A stretch of DNA of 64,000 bases. It comes from CAVXZE01 sp963766175. GTDB taxonomy: Bacteria; Myxococcota_A; UBA9160; UBA6930. The stretch lies in contig CAVXZE010000009.1 in NCBI GenBank assembly GCA_963766175.1, forward strand, positions 1 through 64,000, read 5' to 3'. The position numbers and the translations under genes were made by a program. The notes under the pieces were generated by a model. It was not told where the DNA came from. It searched no databases and worked only from the letters and a program-made list of their open reading frames with translations. Every line of letters starts with the position of its first letter. Position 1 is the first letter of the stretch. This document shows, one piece after another, positions 28,255-37,152 of the stretch.

Positions 28255-30999
28255 ATGATGGGGCGCCAGGCTCGGCTGCTCGGAGCCGGAGAGGCTGGCA
28301 GCGCCTCCGGAGCGACGCTGACGCTCACGCCACACGGCAGAGTTCGTTTCGAAGGCTCAGATGGCGCAGAGGGCGAACTCGACGCACCGACCGTCGAGCG
28401 CATCCGTGATGCCTTTGCCCACGGCCAGGGGCACGGCCTGTTCCATCTGGGTGCAGTAGAGGCGACGAGCGCCCTCCCACCGGTCTTCGCATTCTGGCGC
28501 GACTTCGGTCGCGTCTTCATGTCCGCAGTGTGCGCCGTCCCGGATCTCGACGAGCGACGCGATGGGCTGCCGCTCTCGATCCCCCAGGATTCTCTCAGGA
28601 CCCTCGTCGAAGCGGCGCCGCCGATGATCGGAGGCGAATACCTCTCCGTGGAGGTCCTCGAAGGTCTCTGGGGCGACATTGAGGTTGCCTGCCGTTCGGA
28701 GCTGGTGGCCTTCGAAGGAAGCGTTCAGGAGTTCTTGCGCACCAAGAACCCTGTGTGGAATCAGGTCGGCAGGGTGCACTTCCACCTCGCCGAACAGAAG
28801 CGCAACCAGGCAGCTCCCTTTGCCTTCCTGGCGACCTACACGACCCGCCTGGGCAAGCACAACAAGGTGCAACACCAGCCGCTCGGAAAGGCGCTCCAGC
28901 ACTTCGCCGGAGCACGGAACAAGCAGGCGCTCCTCGCGCTGCTCAGACCCGTGCACCAGGCGTGCGAGCGCAGCCCGTTTCTCCGCGAGATCGTCGACTC
29001 GGGAAGCGTCTTTCATCCGCTGGGCTGGACGCCCACCAAGGCATATCGCTTCTTGAAGGAGATTCCCGCCTTCGAATCGAGCGGCATCGTCGTGCGCGTG
29101 CCGGACTGGTGGAAGACAGGCCGGCCCAGCCGACCACAAGTCCGGGTTCAAGTCGGAGGCAAGCCGGCCGCCGGGCTGGGGATCGGCGCGCTGCTGGATT
29201 TCTCGGTCGACGTGGTCCTTGATGGCGAGCGCCTCACCGAACGCGAGCTCCGAGAGATTCTCGCTGCCACCGACGGCCTTGCTTTGATCCGGGGCAAGTG
29301 GGTCGAGATCGACAGCAGCCGGCTCGAGGAGGTGCTGGAGCACTGGAGGGCCGTCCAGAAGGAGGCCGGTGATGGCCTCTCGTTCATCGAGGGGATGCGG
29401 CTTCTCTCCGGGGCGGAACTCCCTGCGGAGGACCAGGATCTCTCCGACGAGAGCATCGAGGCGTGGTCGAGCCGGATGCCCGGCGGCTGGCTGGCCGAGG
29501 TGCTCGAGGAACTGCATCACCCCGAGCCCCAGGTGCTGGGCCTCGACGGGGAGCTGAGGGCCGAGCTGCGGCCTTATCAGAAGATCGGTGTGAGCTGGCT
29601 GTGGCGGCTCTACCAGCTTGGCCTCGGAGCCTGCCTGGCGGATGACATGGGGCTCGGCAAGACGATTCAGGTTCTGGCGCTGCTCCTGCTACGCAAGCAG
29701 CACGGTTCCAAGGAGACGAGCCTGCTGATCGTTCCGGCTTCCATCCTCGGGAACTGGCGGGGTGAGATCGAGCGATTCGCTCCCGGTCTCGGTGTCCTGC
29801 TCGCGCATCCCTCGGAGGTGCCATCCCGAGAGCTCCGGGGGCTCTCCCCCGAGGAGGTCGCCGGGTACGATGTGGTGATCACGAGCTACGGATTCGTCTC
29901 CCGACTGCCGTGGGCCGCGTCCTTCGGCTGGGATCTCCTGGTTCTCGACGAAGCGCAGGCGATCAAGAATCCCTCCGCCAAGCAGACGCGTGCCGTCAAG
30001 GCGCTTCGGAGTCGTCACCGCGTCGTCCTGACGGGCACGCCGGTGGAGAACCGGCTCTCCGATCTTTGGTCGATCTTCGACTTCGTCAATCCGGGCCTGC
30101 TCGGGCCGGCGAAGACCTTCAAGACCTTCTCGAAGCGACTCGAGCAGCGGGAGCAAGGCCGGTATGCGCCGCTGCGCAGGCTGATCCGTCCCTACATCCT
30201 GCGCCGGCTGAAGACCGATCGGACCGTCATCGCGGATCTGCCGGAGAAGACCGAGGTGCTCGCCTACTGCTCGCTCACGAAGACGCAGGCGGCTCTCTAC
30301 CAGGAATCGGTGAAGAGCCTTATGGAGCAGCTCGAGCACCTCGATGGCATCCAGCGCCGTGGCGTGGTCCTCGCCTTCCTGACCCGGTTCAAGCAGATCT
30401 GCAACCACCCCTCGCAATGGCTCGGAGATGATGCGTACCGGCCTGAGCACAGCGGAAAGTTCGCGCGGCTCGGCGAGCTGTGTGAGACCCTGGCGGCTCG
30501 GCAGGAGAAGGTGCTCGTGTTCACCCAGTACCGCGAGATGACCGGTCCGCTGTCGACGTTTCTCGGGCAGGTGTTCGGTCGCTCCGGCCTGGTCCTGCAC
30601 GGACAGGTGCCGGTGAAGGACCGCACGCAGCTCGTGAAGCGCTTCCAGGAGGACGAGGGAGTTCCCTTCTTCGTTCTCTCGCTCAAGGCTGGCGGCACGG
30701 GACTGAATCTTACGGCCGCATCTCAGGTGATCCACTTCGATCGCTGGTGGAACCCGGCGGTGGAGAGCCAGGCCACCGATCGAGCCTTCCGCATCGGTCA
30801 GAAGAAGAACGTACTGGTGCACAAGTTCGTCTGTCGCGGTACCGTGGAGGAGAAGATCCAGTCCTTGCTCGAGGGCAAGGAACGCATGGCAGCGGAGCTC
30901 CTCGAGGGTGGTGCAGATACGCTGCTCACCGAGATGGACGATGACCAGCTCCGCGAGTTGGTCTCCCTCGACATCAACAGTGCGCTGCAAGACGTGTAG
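28255..30999 (+). CDS. SNF2-family DNA-dependent ATPase/helicase
   Basis: 914 residues. The N-terminal 430 residues contain the SNF2-associated domain seen in bacterial Snf2 proteins. Helicase motifs are intact: Walker A DDMGLGKT (463-470), DEAQ (565-568), LTGTPVENRLSDLWSIFDF, and in the second RecA domain SLKAGGTGLNLTAA and QATDRAFRIGQ. It translocates on double-stranded DNA and remodels protein-DNA complexes. The ATG follows GGGAGGG. It is followed 32 bases later by a SWIM protein, a pairing conserved in many bacteria. Confidence 0.9.
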   Translation: MMGRQARLLGAGEAGSASGATLTLTPHGRVRFEGSDGAEGELDAPTVERIRDAFAHGQGHGLFHLGAVEATSALPPVFAFWRDFGRVFMSAVCAVPDLDERRDGLPLSIPQDSLRTLVEAAPPMIGGEYLSVEVLEGLWGDIEVACRSELVAFEGSVQEFLRTKNPVWNQVGRVHFHLAEQKRNQAAPFAFLATYTTRLGKHNKVQHQPLGKALQHFAGARNKQALLALLRPVHQACERSPFLREIVDSGSVFHPLGWTPTKAYRFLKEIPAFESSGIVVRVPDWWKTGRPSRPQVRVQVGGKPAAGLGIGALLDFSVDVVLDGERLTERELREILAATDGLALIRGKWVEIDSSRLEEVLEHWRAVQKEAGDGLSFIEGMRLLSGAELPAEDQDLSDESIEAWSSRMPGGWLAEVLEELHHPEPQVLGLDGELRAELRPYQKIGVSWLWRLYQLGLGACLADDMGLGKTIQVLALLLLRKQHGSKETSLLIVPASILGNWRGEIERFAPGLGVLLAHPSEVPSRELRGLSPEEVAGYDVVITSYGFVSRLPWAASFGWDLLVLDEAQAIKNPSAKQTRAVKALRSRHRVVLTGTPVENRLSDLWSIFDFVNPGLLGPAKTFKTFSKRLEQREQGRYAPLRRLIRPYILRRLKTDRTVIADLPEKTEVLAYCSLTKTQAALYQESVKSLMEQLEHLDGIQRRGVVLAFLTRFKQICNHPSQWLGDDAYRPEHSGKFARLGELCETLAARQEKVLVFTQYREMTGPLSTFLGQVFGRSGLVLHGQVPVKDRTQLVKRFQEDEGVPFFVLSLKAGGTGLNLTAASQVIHFDRWWNPAVESQATDRAFRIGQKKNVLVHKFVCRGTVEEKIQSLLEGKERMAAELLEGGADTLLTEMDDDQLRELVSLDINSALQDV

Positions 31000-31031
31000 C
31001 GCGTGAGTCTCGAGATCTGCTGGGAGGGACA

Positions 31032-32228
31032 TTGAGCTTCGGCGGCTACCATGGATGGCGTCCTTACGTGCCTGTCGCTCAGCGGAGGTATCAGGCGGCG
31101 CGAAAGATCGCCGCTCTCAGGAAGCGGGGCCGTGCTGTCGATCCGGTGATCATCGAATCGCGGAAGATTGCGCACACTTTCTGGGGCAAGGCGTGGTGCG
31201 ACAACCTGGAATCCTACAGCGACTACGCGAACCGGTTGCCACGCGGTCGGACCTACGTTCGCAACGGTTCGGTGATCGACCTGCAGATCGGACCGGGTCA
31301 GGTCAAGGCTCTCGTGAGTGGGTCGTCGATCTATCAGGTGGACATCGCCATGCGGCCGGCCGCCAGAACCCGATGGCGAGCCCTCGCCAAGCGGTGTGCG
31401 GGGAAGATCGACTCCATGGTCGAGCTTCTTCAGGGGAGATTCTCGCGGGGCGTGATGGAGATCCTCGCAAGCCGAAAGACTGGGCTCTTTCCGGCTCCGC
31501 GCGAGATCTCGCTGGAGTGCTCCTGCCCCGACTGGGCGACCATGTGCAAGCACGTTGCGGCCGTACTCTACGGGGTGGGAGCTCGCCTGGATCATGCGCC
31601 GGAGATGCTGTTCGTGCTGCGTGACGTCGACCCCACGGATCTCGTCGCCCAGGTGAGCGCAGGCGGCTCGCTGGGAGAGGTCACGGGAGACACGAAGGGG
31701 GAGATTCTGGAAGCCAGCGGCCTGTCCGACATCTTCGGGATCGATTTCGAGGACGAGCCGCCGTCTCGTCCGGCAGTGACTGCAAGACGGAAACGCTCCG
31801 GGGCGAAGATCCGCCCATCGCGCGCAGGGAAGAAGCCTTCGACGAAAGGGCGTTCTCGGGTCGAGAAACCAGCTACTTCGCGTCGCACGGGCTCGAAGGC
31901 ATCGGTGTCGAGAGGGGCTCAGGGATCGGTCTTGGAGACGCGCTCACGCAGGGCGAAGTCGAGCGTGAAGAAGGTCTCGGGCAAGAAGGGTTCCGCGCGT
32001 GCGGCAAGATCGAGGAAGGACGAAACGCGAACACCCTCGGGGGGTTCGAAGAGAACGTCGCGGAAGGTCACAGCTCGTGAACTGATCGAGTTGGGCGTGG
32101 CGAGATCGACGATTCAGAACTGGCTCAGCTCCGGCGTCCTTGTCCGAACGGCGAAACGAGGTGTCTACCGCAGGACGCCGGTCACCGAAGAGCGAATCAA
32201 GAGTCTGCTTCGCAAACGGCGGCGTTGA
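31032..32228 (+). CDS. SWIM zinc-finger protein with C-terminal HTH
   Basis: 398 residues from TTG with GGGAGGG before it. A conserved N-terminal module (GGYHGWRPYVPVAQRR) leads to the SWIM finger CSCPDWATMCKH (about 159-170). A long Lys/Arg/Ser-rich region (about 250-345) resembles basic DNA-binding tails. The end (about 350-398) is a HTH: ARELIELGVARSTIQNWLSS. It pairs with the SNF2 ATPase, probably to target it to DNA. No nuclease motif is visible. Confidence 0.8.
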   Translation: MSFGGYHGWRPYVPVAQRRYQAARKIAALRKRGRAVDPVIIESRKIAHTFWGKAWCDNLESYSDYANRLPRGRTYVRNGSVIDLQIGPGQVKALVSGSSIYQVDIAMRPAARTRWRALAKRCAGKIDSMVELLQGRFSRGVMEILASRKTGLFPAPREISLECSCPDWATMCKHVAAVLYGVGARLDHAPEMLFVLRDVDPTDLVAQVSAGGSLGEVTGDTKGEILEASGLSDIFGIDFEDEPPSRPAVTARRKRSGAKIRPSRAGKKPSTKGRSRVEKPATSRRTGSKASVSRGAQGSVLETRSRRAKSSVKKVSGKKGSARAARSRKDETRTPSGGSKRTSRKVTARELIELGVARSTIQNWLSSGVLVRTAKRGVYRRTPVTEERIKSLLRKRRR

Positions 32229-32297
32229 TCCGGGTCACGCCCTGGTGGGTTGTGGATCGCCATTATCTCGCCTGCCTCGAGAATCGAGTACTTGGCG

Positions 32298-32370
32298 CGC
32301 TGCTGCGTCTCAGAACATCCTGAAGCGGAGGCGTTGCGACAGCGACGTCCCCGAATTCGTTGAGCTTTTT
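32298..32370 (+). repeat. Hairpin repeat R2 copy 1
   Basis: Begins GCTGCTGCGTCTCAG, contains the short stem with CTGAAG and ends CGAATTCGTTGAGCTTTT. Member of an eight-copy family (see findings). Confidence 0.7.
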
Positions 32371-32507
32371 CTCTCCTCATTGGCCGGGGAGGGTCGCGCC
32401 TCGGTGAGCTCTGCCAGCAGGCAGCGGTTCCTGAGGGCTCCTGAGGGTCCATGAGGGTCTATGAGGGAGTGGCCGGTTTGTAAGTGCCCGGAATTGCTCA
32501 GATGTCC

Positions 32508-32557
32508 ACAGCCTCCGAAGCTGGGAGTCGCAGGTTCGAATCCTGCCTGGGTCACCA
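32508..32557 (+). repeat. tRNA-Arg(CCG) 3'-half att site 1
   Basis: Anticodon arm with loop CTCCGAA (anticodon CCG), T arm GCAGG-TTCGAAT-CCTGC, acceptor CTGGGTC, A73 and CCA. The 5' half of a tRNA is absent. An R2 repeat lies 138 bases upstream in place of the 97-bp arm found at copies 2-5. Confidence 0.8.
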
Positions 32558-32596
32558 TTTCCGCAAGCCCACTTTGATCTGACAACGGAGACACCC

Positions 32597-33239
32597 ATGT
32601 ACGCACCCATCCGCACGGCCGCCGTCGCGGTCGCATTCGTGCTCCTCGCCCCCAGCGCCGGCGCGCAGCCGGCTGGTGATGGCCGGGTGCTCCTACAGCC
32701 ACATCTTCAGCGACACTGGCGGCCTGACCTTCGGACAGAGGCCCGAGTCGCGCCTGGTGTCCTCGCTGGTCAAGACGCCCGAGATCCCCTCTATCGATGG
32801 CGCGGACCGCTTCGGTATAGAACTCGCGTGGCTCGAGGGTTCGCTATCGGTCCAGACCGAGGTCATTGGATTGAGCGTCCGTGGTGACAAGGGCTCCTCC
32901 GACCTGTTCTTCTGGGGGGGCTATGCGCAAGTCGCCTACTTCCTCACCGGGGAAAATCGCATCTACGGCCGCGCCTCCGGTGTGTTTGGCCGGGTGATCC
33001 CCCAGAAGTCCTTTCGGCCCTCCGCGCGCCAGTGGGGAGCCTTCCAGGTCGCGGCGCGCGTATCGATGCTCGACCTCAATGACGCGGAGATCCGCGGTGG
33101 CCAGGAACTGAATTTCACACTCGGCCTCAACTGGTACCTGCTCTCCAACCTCCGCCTCTCCGCCAACTACGTTCACGGGCGCGTCTTCAGCCAGGGCAAC
33201 GTGGACATCCTGCAGGCACGCCTCCAGGTGGACTTCTGA
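32597..33239 (+). pseudogene. Phosphate-selective porin (OprO/OprP-type) remnant
   Basis: Starts with the same signal peptide as the gene at 37153 (MYAPIRTAAVAVAFVLLA). After about 25 codons the frame changes, and from 32676 the text is the C-terminal 188 residues of an OprO/OprP-type porin (GAFQVAARVSMLDLN, LGLNWYLLSNLRLSANYVHG, C-terminal DF). Most of the barrel is missing. It looks like recombination between a shared leader and the end of a porin gene. Confidence 0.7.
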
Positions 33240-33258
33240 GCCCGGTGATCCGCGGACA

Positions 33259-33333
33259 GCGCAGCTGCGTTTCGGGACATTCTGGAGCGGAGGCGTTGCA
33301 GCTGCAACACCCCGAATCGATTGAGCGTTCTTC
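33259..33333 (+). repeat. Hairpin repeat R2 copy 2
   Basis: CTGCGTTTCGGGACATTCTG, then the perfect palindrome GTTGCAGCTGCAAC at 33295-33308, ending CCCCGAATCGATTGAG. Confidence 0.65.
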
Positions 33334-33441
33334 GCTGTAACGGGCTGATCGATCTCGCGCAATCCGGAGTTGCCACTTCAGATGATCATGATAATCCGAA
33401 GTACATGTTCATCGAGACGGTGCTCCGATGAGCGAAGAGGT

Positions 33442-33609
33442 TCAGGCCCGGTTTCTTGCCGCGCCCGGGGTGAGCGACGCCCTGAGGTCCGGGACGGAAA
33501 TCGCCTGGGCCTCGTTCCAGTCGATGTAGTTTGCCGAGTCCTCTGAAGCCCAGAAGTTCCGCTCCTGATCCTCACTCTCGAATCGAGTATTTTCCCGGTT
33601 GTTGTTCAT
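33442..33609 (-). CDS. CopG/BrnA-type antitoxin-like protein
   Basis: 55 residues. The segment ESEDQERNFWASEDSANYID followed by W and a short basic/hydrophobic end matches the N-terminal part of BrnA-like CopG antitoxins; the ribbon-helix-helix region is short or missing. It lies downstream of an XRE-type gene on the same strand. No BrnT toxin is present. Confidence 0.55.
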   Translation of the reverse strand: MNNNRENTRFESEDQERNFWASEDSANYIDWNEAQAISVPDLRASLTPGAARNRA

Positions 33610-33683
33610 GGCCTCTTTCGTCCTTTGCGCCGCTTCCGGTTGGGGGACCCAACCCGGGGGGTGCATATTCGCGCTGACTGCTG

Positions 33684-33942
33684 TTACGCGACGGCCTCCT
33701 TGTCGGTGACGACCAGGTCGACGCTGCAATTGAGGACCGGCAGCAGAGAGACAAGCTGATTGATTGACTTCCTCGTGTTGATGGTGTCGAGAAGCCGATA
33801 GAGCTGCGGAACCGACGTCTTTGGCCGCCGGGCCAGCTCGCGGCGACTGAGGCCGCTCTCCTCGAAGCGCTTCTTGGCCTCGACGGTTAGATGGATCGAG
33901 CCTCGCCCATCGCGAGCAAAGACCGCGCGAGCTACCGGACAT
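33684..33942 (-). pseudogene. XRE-type HTH antitoxin-like gene, frameshifted
   Basis: GSIHLTVEAKKRFEESGLSR, LARRPKTSVPQLYRLLD and LVSLLPVLNCSVDLVV match small XRE antitoxins. The only sensible start, ATG at 33942 (MSGSSRG), is in another frame, so about one base is gained or lost near 33915. It lies just after the ATPase gene and before the CopG gene. Confidence 0.5.
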
Positions 33943-33984
33943 CTGACGCTCGACTCGTGGTTGGGTGATCGAAAACGACCCCGG

Positions 33985-35190
33985 TCATGGGAGCTGAGAG
34001 AGAAAAGTTCGGGCTGGAACGACGCACGGATCGCCACGCGCAAAGCAATCCGCCTGCGTAAAGGGCAGATCGGTCACCACCTGAAAGCAGTGCTCGGCGC
34101 CAATCTGCTCGCGGAAATGGGACAGCGTAGGGCTGAGTGTGGTGTCTCCGACCTTGACCTCCGCCATGAACCAGGGGCGGTCGTCGCGAACCACGAGAAA
34201 GTCCACCTCGCGCTTCTGCTTGTCGCGCAGGTAACGCAGCTGGAAGGCGCCGAAGCCGAGATCCTCCCACATCTCGACGGCCTTGAGGAGGTGGCAGGCG
34301 ACGAAGGTCTCGGCGCGCTGTCCCGGGTCGCGGATGCCGGACCAGTCGCGCAGATACCACTTCGGCTCCTTGCGCAACGACTTGGCGACGTTTCGGAACC
34401 AGGGCCGGACCAGGAAGCCGTGATGCAGCGTGCAGAGGGTTGCGATCCAGCGGCGAGTGGTATCGACGGTCACATTGATCTCGCGCGCCAGATTGGAGTA
34501 ATTGAGCTGACCGGCGGAACGCTTCCGCAGGAGGGTTACGAGGATCTCGAGCTGGGCGATTTCCTGGATACGTGTCATGTCCCGTACGTCCTCGCGCACC
34601 AGTGACTCGTCGCGAAGCTGGCGCCAGCGCCGCGAGAAGCGCGCGTCGCGTTTGGCAAACGGCTCCGGAAATCCGCCGTGCTCCCATAGAGCATTCGTCT
34701 TCGCCTGAGAAAGGGGGGAGGGCGCTTCGGTTTCGCGCTCGGGTACCTGTGGCCGCAGCAGCTCGCCGACCGAGAGCGGGTGCATCCGGTAAGGGAGGAA
34801 TCGTCCCATCAAGCTGTCGCCACCGCGCCGGTAGAGGTCCATGCGGGAGCTTCCCGTGACGATCACGCGCAGCTGCTCCGCGTATCGATCGAAGAGCCCC
34901 TTCAGGAAGGTGCGCCAGCGGCGGTACTTGTGCAGTTCGTCGAGCACCAGCACGGGGGAGTCCATCGCGAGCTGCTCGATCCCGGTCTCGGCGACCACGG
35001 CGCGCGGCCCACGCAGGATGAGTCGCCGGTCGTCCTGGTCGTCCCAGTCGAGGTAGAGGCAGCGGTCCGCTACGCGTCGGCAGCTGGTCGTCTTTCCCAC
35101 CTGGCGGGGACCCGATACGAAGGCCATCTGGCGATGTGTCCCGAGGTGGTGGTGGAGCACGGCTTCGTAGCTGCGCGCGATCTCCGGCAT
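33985..35190 (-). CDS. AAA_14 ATPase with DUF4143 domain
   Basis: 401 residues. Walker A GPRQVGKTT (about 27-35), Walker B VLVLDELHK, sensor VTGSSRMDL, then a winged-helix region and the DUF4143 C-terminus with the nuclease-like signature REVDFLVV...MAEVKVGD. These proteins are widespread, often next to toxin-antitoxin genes, with unproven function. A TACGAT-AA-ATCGTA palindrome lies just upstream, which suggests autoregulation. Fragments of relatives occur at 38453 and 43986. Confidence 0.85.
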   Translation of the reverse strand: MPEIARSYEAVLHHHLGTHRQMAFVSGPRQVGKTTSCRRVADRCLYLDWDDQDDRRLILRGPRAVVAETGIEQLAMDSPVLVLDELHKYRRWRTFLKGLFDRYAEQLRVIVTGSSRMDLYRRGGDSLMGRFLPYRMHPLSVGELLRPQVPERETEAPSPLSQAKTNALWEHGGFPEPFAKRDARFSRRWRQLRDESLVREDVRDMTRIQEIAQLEILVTLLRKRSAGQLNYSNLAREINVTVDTTRRWIATLCTLHHGFLVRPWFRNVAKSLRKEPKWYLRDWSGIRDPGQRAETFVACHLLKAVEMWEDLGFGAFQLRYLRDKQKREVDFLVVRDDRPWFMAEVKVGDTTLSPTLSHFREQIGAEHCFQVVTDLPFTQADCFARGDPCVVPARTFLSQLP

Positions 35191-35200
35191 GGGACCATTA

Positions 35201-35214
35201 TACGATAAATCGTA
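35201..35214 (-). promoter_or_regulatory. Palindromic operator upstream of AAA/DUF4143 gene
   Basis: Perfect inverted repeat TACGAT-AA-ATCGTA, 11 bases before the start codon, with a second half-like site TACGATGATACGT at about 35233-35245. Confidence 0.5.
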
Positions 35215-35306
35215 AGATGGAAAGGGCCATTTTACGATGATACGTCAATGGGTCCAATGCCCTTGGCGGTGGCTTCTCCCAACCCGGGAGCACCCCGGCT
35301 CGCGAG

Positions 35307-35403
35307 CGCCGGTGACTCCTCGGAAACCTCGCCACCATACGAAAAGCCAAACGGGCGCAGCATTTCCGAAAGTGGTGTGAAATCAGTTGCTTGCGGCGAT
35401 TCT
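35307..35403 (+). repeat. Conserved 97-bp arm before tRNA-Arg att site 2
   Basis: Shares CTCCTCGGAAACCTCGCCAC, a CGGGCGCAGCATTT core and GAAATCAG...CTTGCGG with the stretches at 36962, 40354 and 44346, at constant distance from the tRNA fragment. Confidence 0.75.
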
Positions 35404-35457
35404 GACCCTAGTCTCCGAAGCTGGGAGTCGCAGATTCGAATCCTGCCTGGGTTACCA
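35404..35457 (+). repeat. tRNA-Arg(CCG) 3'-half att site 2
   Basis: Loop CTCCGAA between GACCCTAGT and GCTGGGAGTC, then T arm and GGGTTACCA. There are base changes in the T loop 5' side (GCAGATTCGAAT) and acceptor, so it is decaying. The following about 150 bases resemble those after site 6. Confidence 0.8.
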
Positions 35458-35772
35458 CCCTCCCTGCAGCGGAGATCGGGGAGGCTCCTTGCGTTCTTGC
35501 GTTTCTGGAGCTGTGCGTTCCGAGATGGTCCTCCCACGTGATCCAGGCGCCTGGCTAGCGGCGGGAACCCCGCAATGCGATTGCTGTGCATAGCAAGGAG
35601 CGTGCCCGCCGTAGCGCCGTCCTGGTTCACGCAGAGCGGCTGAAGACGCGCGTCTGGTCGTCGTTGGCGGCGGATCCGGCACCAGGCCGCCGTGCGCCTC
35701 GGGCAGGTGACGCCATTGTGCCGCCCCCGATCCGATCGCGCATAGCGAGATGGCCGACGCGATGAGGCACGA

Positions 35773-35912
35773 GTGGGTCAGACGCCGGACGAGATGTACT
35801 TCGGCAAGGGGGATGCAATGGTCATCGATCTCGCCGCCGCCCGGGTAGGGGCCCGCCAGGAGCGGATGGAGGCGAACCGGATGGCGGCCTGTCGTGTCTG
35901 CGCAGGAGACCC
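35773..35912 (+). pseudogene. C-terminal tail of rve transposase
   Basis: TPDEMYFGKGDA, DLAAARVGARQERMEANRMA and ACRVCAGD form the characteristic end of one integrase-core transposase family. Nothing of the catalytic core remains; an R2 repeat abuts it. A related TPDEMYFG fragment lies at 63058. The rest of 35458-36048 shows no gene. Confidence 0.55.
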
Positions 35913-35970
35913 TGAATTCAGCGCGTTGCAGCTGCAGCAGGTCGGAGTCCAGAATGCCCTGAGACGTAAC
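35910..35970 (-). repeat. Hairpin repeat R2 copy 3 (inverted)
   Basis: Read on the minus strand: GTCTCAGGGCATTCTGGA followed by CTGCTGCAGCTGCAACG. Overlaps the end of the transposase tail. Confidence 0.6.
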
Positions 35971-36048
35971 CCGGTTTCGACCGTCGGCTCAGCCGCGTCC
36001 GATGGTTGCCCAGGACCTTGATCGCGACCTCACGGAGGCCGCGTCTCG

Positions 36049-36267
36049 TCAATCCGATAGCTCGAAGGGGTGATCGCCGTGGGGACCGCGGCGAGTGCGC
36101 TCGACCGATCGCGAACCCTGGGGGACAAGCCGCTCGAGGAAGCGAATGTACTCGGCAAGATCCAAGGGGCGTGACGCCTTGGCGCGTCGCAACGCCACGA
36201 CGTCCTGCGTTGTGGTGGGCAGATCGTGCTCGAGGTCGAGGCCGTCAGAGCGATCGCTTGAGCTCAA
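36049..36267 (-). CDS. Small partner of nucleotidyltransferase (antitoxin-like)
   Basis: 72 residues: DLPTTTQDVVALRRAK, LDLAEYIRFLERL and RRGPHGDHPFEL are typical of short proteins encoded beside AbiEii-like nucleotidyltransferases. It overlaps its upstream partner by 23 bases. No enzymatic motif. Note that in AbiE systems the toxin is the nucleotidyltransferase. Confidence 0.6.
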   Translation of the reverse strand: MSSSDRSDGLDLEHDLPTTTQDVVALRRAKASRPLDLAEYIRFLERLVPQGSRSVERTRRGPHGDHPFELSD

Positions 36268-36775
36268 TGTACCTGTCCTCCATCCCGGCTCGTTCGAAGT
36301 AGCCGCGAACCTCGTCTTCGTCGATTCCGGGCACCCGAAGCAGCACGCGGATGTCGGCCATCTCCTGAAACAATCGCTCCGGGTCGTTCTTCATCGCGTG
36401 GACCTTCATAGCCACCAGATGCTCTGCACGGGGCACCGGCAGGTCGCGGCCGCCGAGGCGGAGGGTCGTGCCGGGTGCTGAGAAGAGTCGCCGCGAGGTC
36501 TCTCCCGCGACGTAGATGAAGTCCAGTCGCCCCCCGGCGGCGTCGGAGTGCAGGTGATTCGAGTACCCGGCGCTCGCATGAAGCGTTTCGTAGCCGAGCG
36601 ACTCCAGGAACGCGATGAGTCGCTCGCGCACCTCCGAGTCCGTAACGAAGTCGAGGTCGGAAGTCGCCCGGGACAGGCCGTAGGCATGGAGCGCGAACGC
36701 GCCGACCAGGGCGAACGGGACATTCTCCCGCTCCAGGAAACCCGCGACCGCGTCGATCACCCTGGCAAAATCCAA
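36245..36775 (-). CDS. AbiEii/DUF6036-type nucleotidyltransferase
   Basis: About 176 residues from TTG (36775). The Pol-beta nucleotidyltransferase motif appears as GAFALHAYGLSRATSDLDFV (about 24-43) with the DxD acidic pair and a later Asp in LDFIYV. Such proteins act as toxins or abortive-infection factors that nucleotidylate tRNA. It is next to a small partner gene and about 190 bases from the conserved arm of att site 3. Confidence 0.7.
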   Translation of the reverse strand: MDFARVIDAVAGFLERENVPFALVGAFALHAYGLSRATSDLDFVTDSEVRERLIAFLESLGYETLHASAGYSNHLHSDAAGGRLDFIYVAGETSRRLFSAPGTTLRLGGRDLPVPRAEHLVAMKVHAMKNDPERLFQEMADIRVLLRVPGIDEDEVRGYFERAGMEDRYIELKRSL

Positions 36776-36961
36776 GGCAACGCTCCTTCGGGATGGATCG
36801 TACCCCAGCCCGAACCATGGCTGACAGTCAGGGCATCCCATCTCCAGCCCCTGGTTGACCAAGCTCTTGTGCACTGCGCGGGAGAGCACGTGCGCGTGGA
36901 CGACAGGGTTTGGGCTCCTCGCTCGGGGAGCCTCTCCGCCCGGGCCCCTCCGGCTCAGAAT
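36776..36961. other. Non-coding stretch before att arm 3
   Basis: About 190 bases upstream of the nucleotidyltransferase. It should hold that gene's promoter; I recognise no strong box. No gene seen. Confidence 0.3.
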
Positions 36962-37058
36962 CGCCGGTAACTCCTCGGAAACCTCGCCACTATACGGAAG
37001 GCTGGACGGGCGCAGCATTTCGAAAATCGCTTTGAAATCAGATACTTGTGTCGGTTTT
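36962..37058 (+). repeat. Conserved 97-bp arm before tRNA-Arg att site 3
   Basis: Same layout as the arm at 35307, with CTCCTCGGAAACCTCGCCAC intact. Confidence 0.75.
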
Positions 37059-37113
37059 GACCCCCAGCCTCCGAAGCTGGGGGTCGCAGGTTCGAATCCT
37101 GCCTGGGTCACCA
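37059..37113 (+). repeat. tRNA-Arg(CCG) 3'-half att site 3
   Basis: Best-preserved copy. GACCCCCAGC and GCTGGGGGTC form a perfect 10-bp inverted repeat around the 7-bp CTCCGAA, then an intact T arm, CTGGGTC, A and CCA. The stem is longer than a tRNA anticodon stem (5 bp), as expected of a tyrosine-recombinase core. Confidence 0.85.
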
Positions 37114-37152
37114 TTTCCGCAAGCCCACTTTGATCTGACAACGGAGACACCC

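Noticed and set aside
33259..33333. R2 repeats as integron attC sites
   Set aside because: They fold into hairpins, but the conserved GTTRRRY/RYYYAAC core boxes are missing and no IntI is present.
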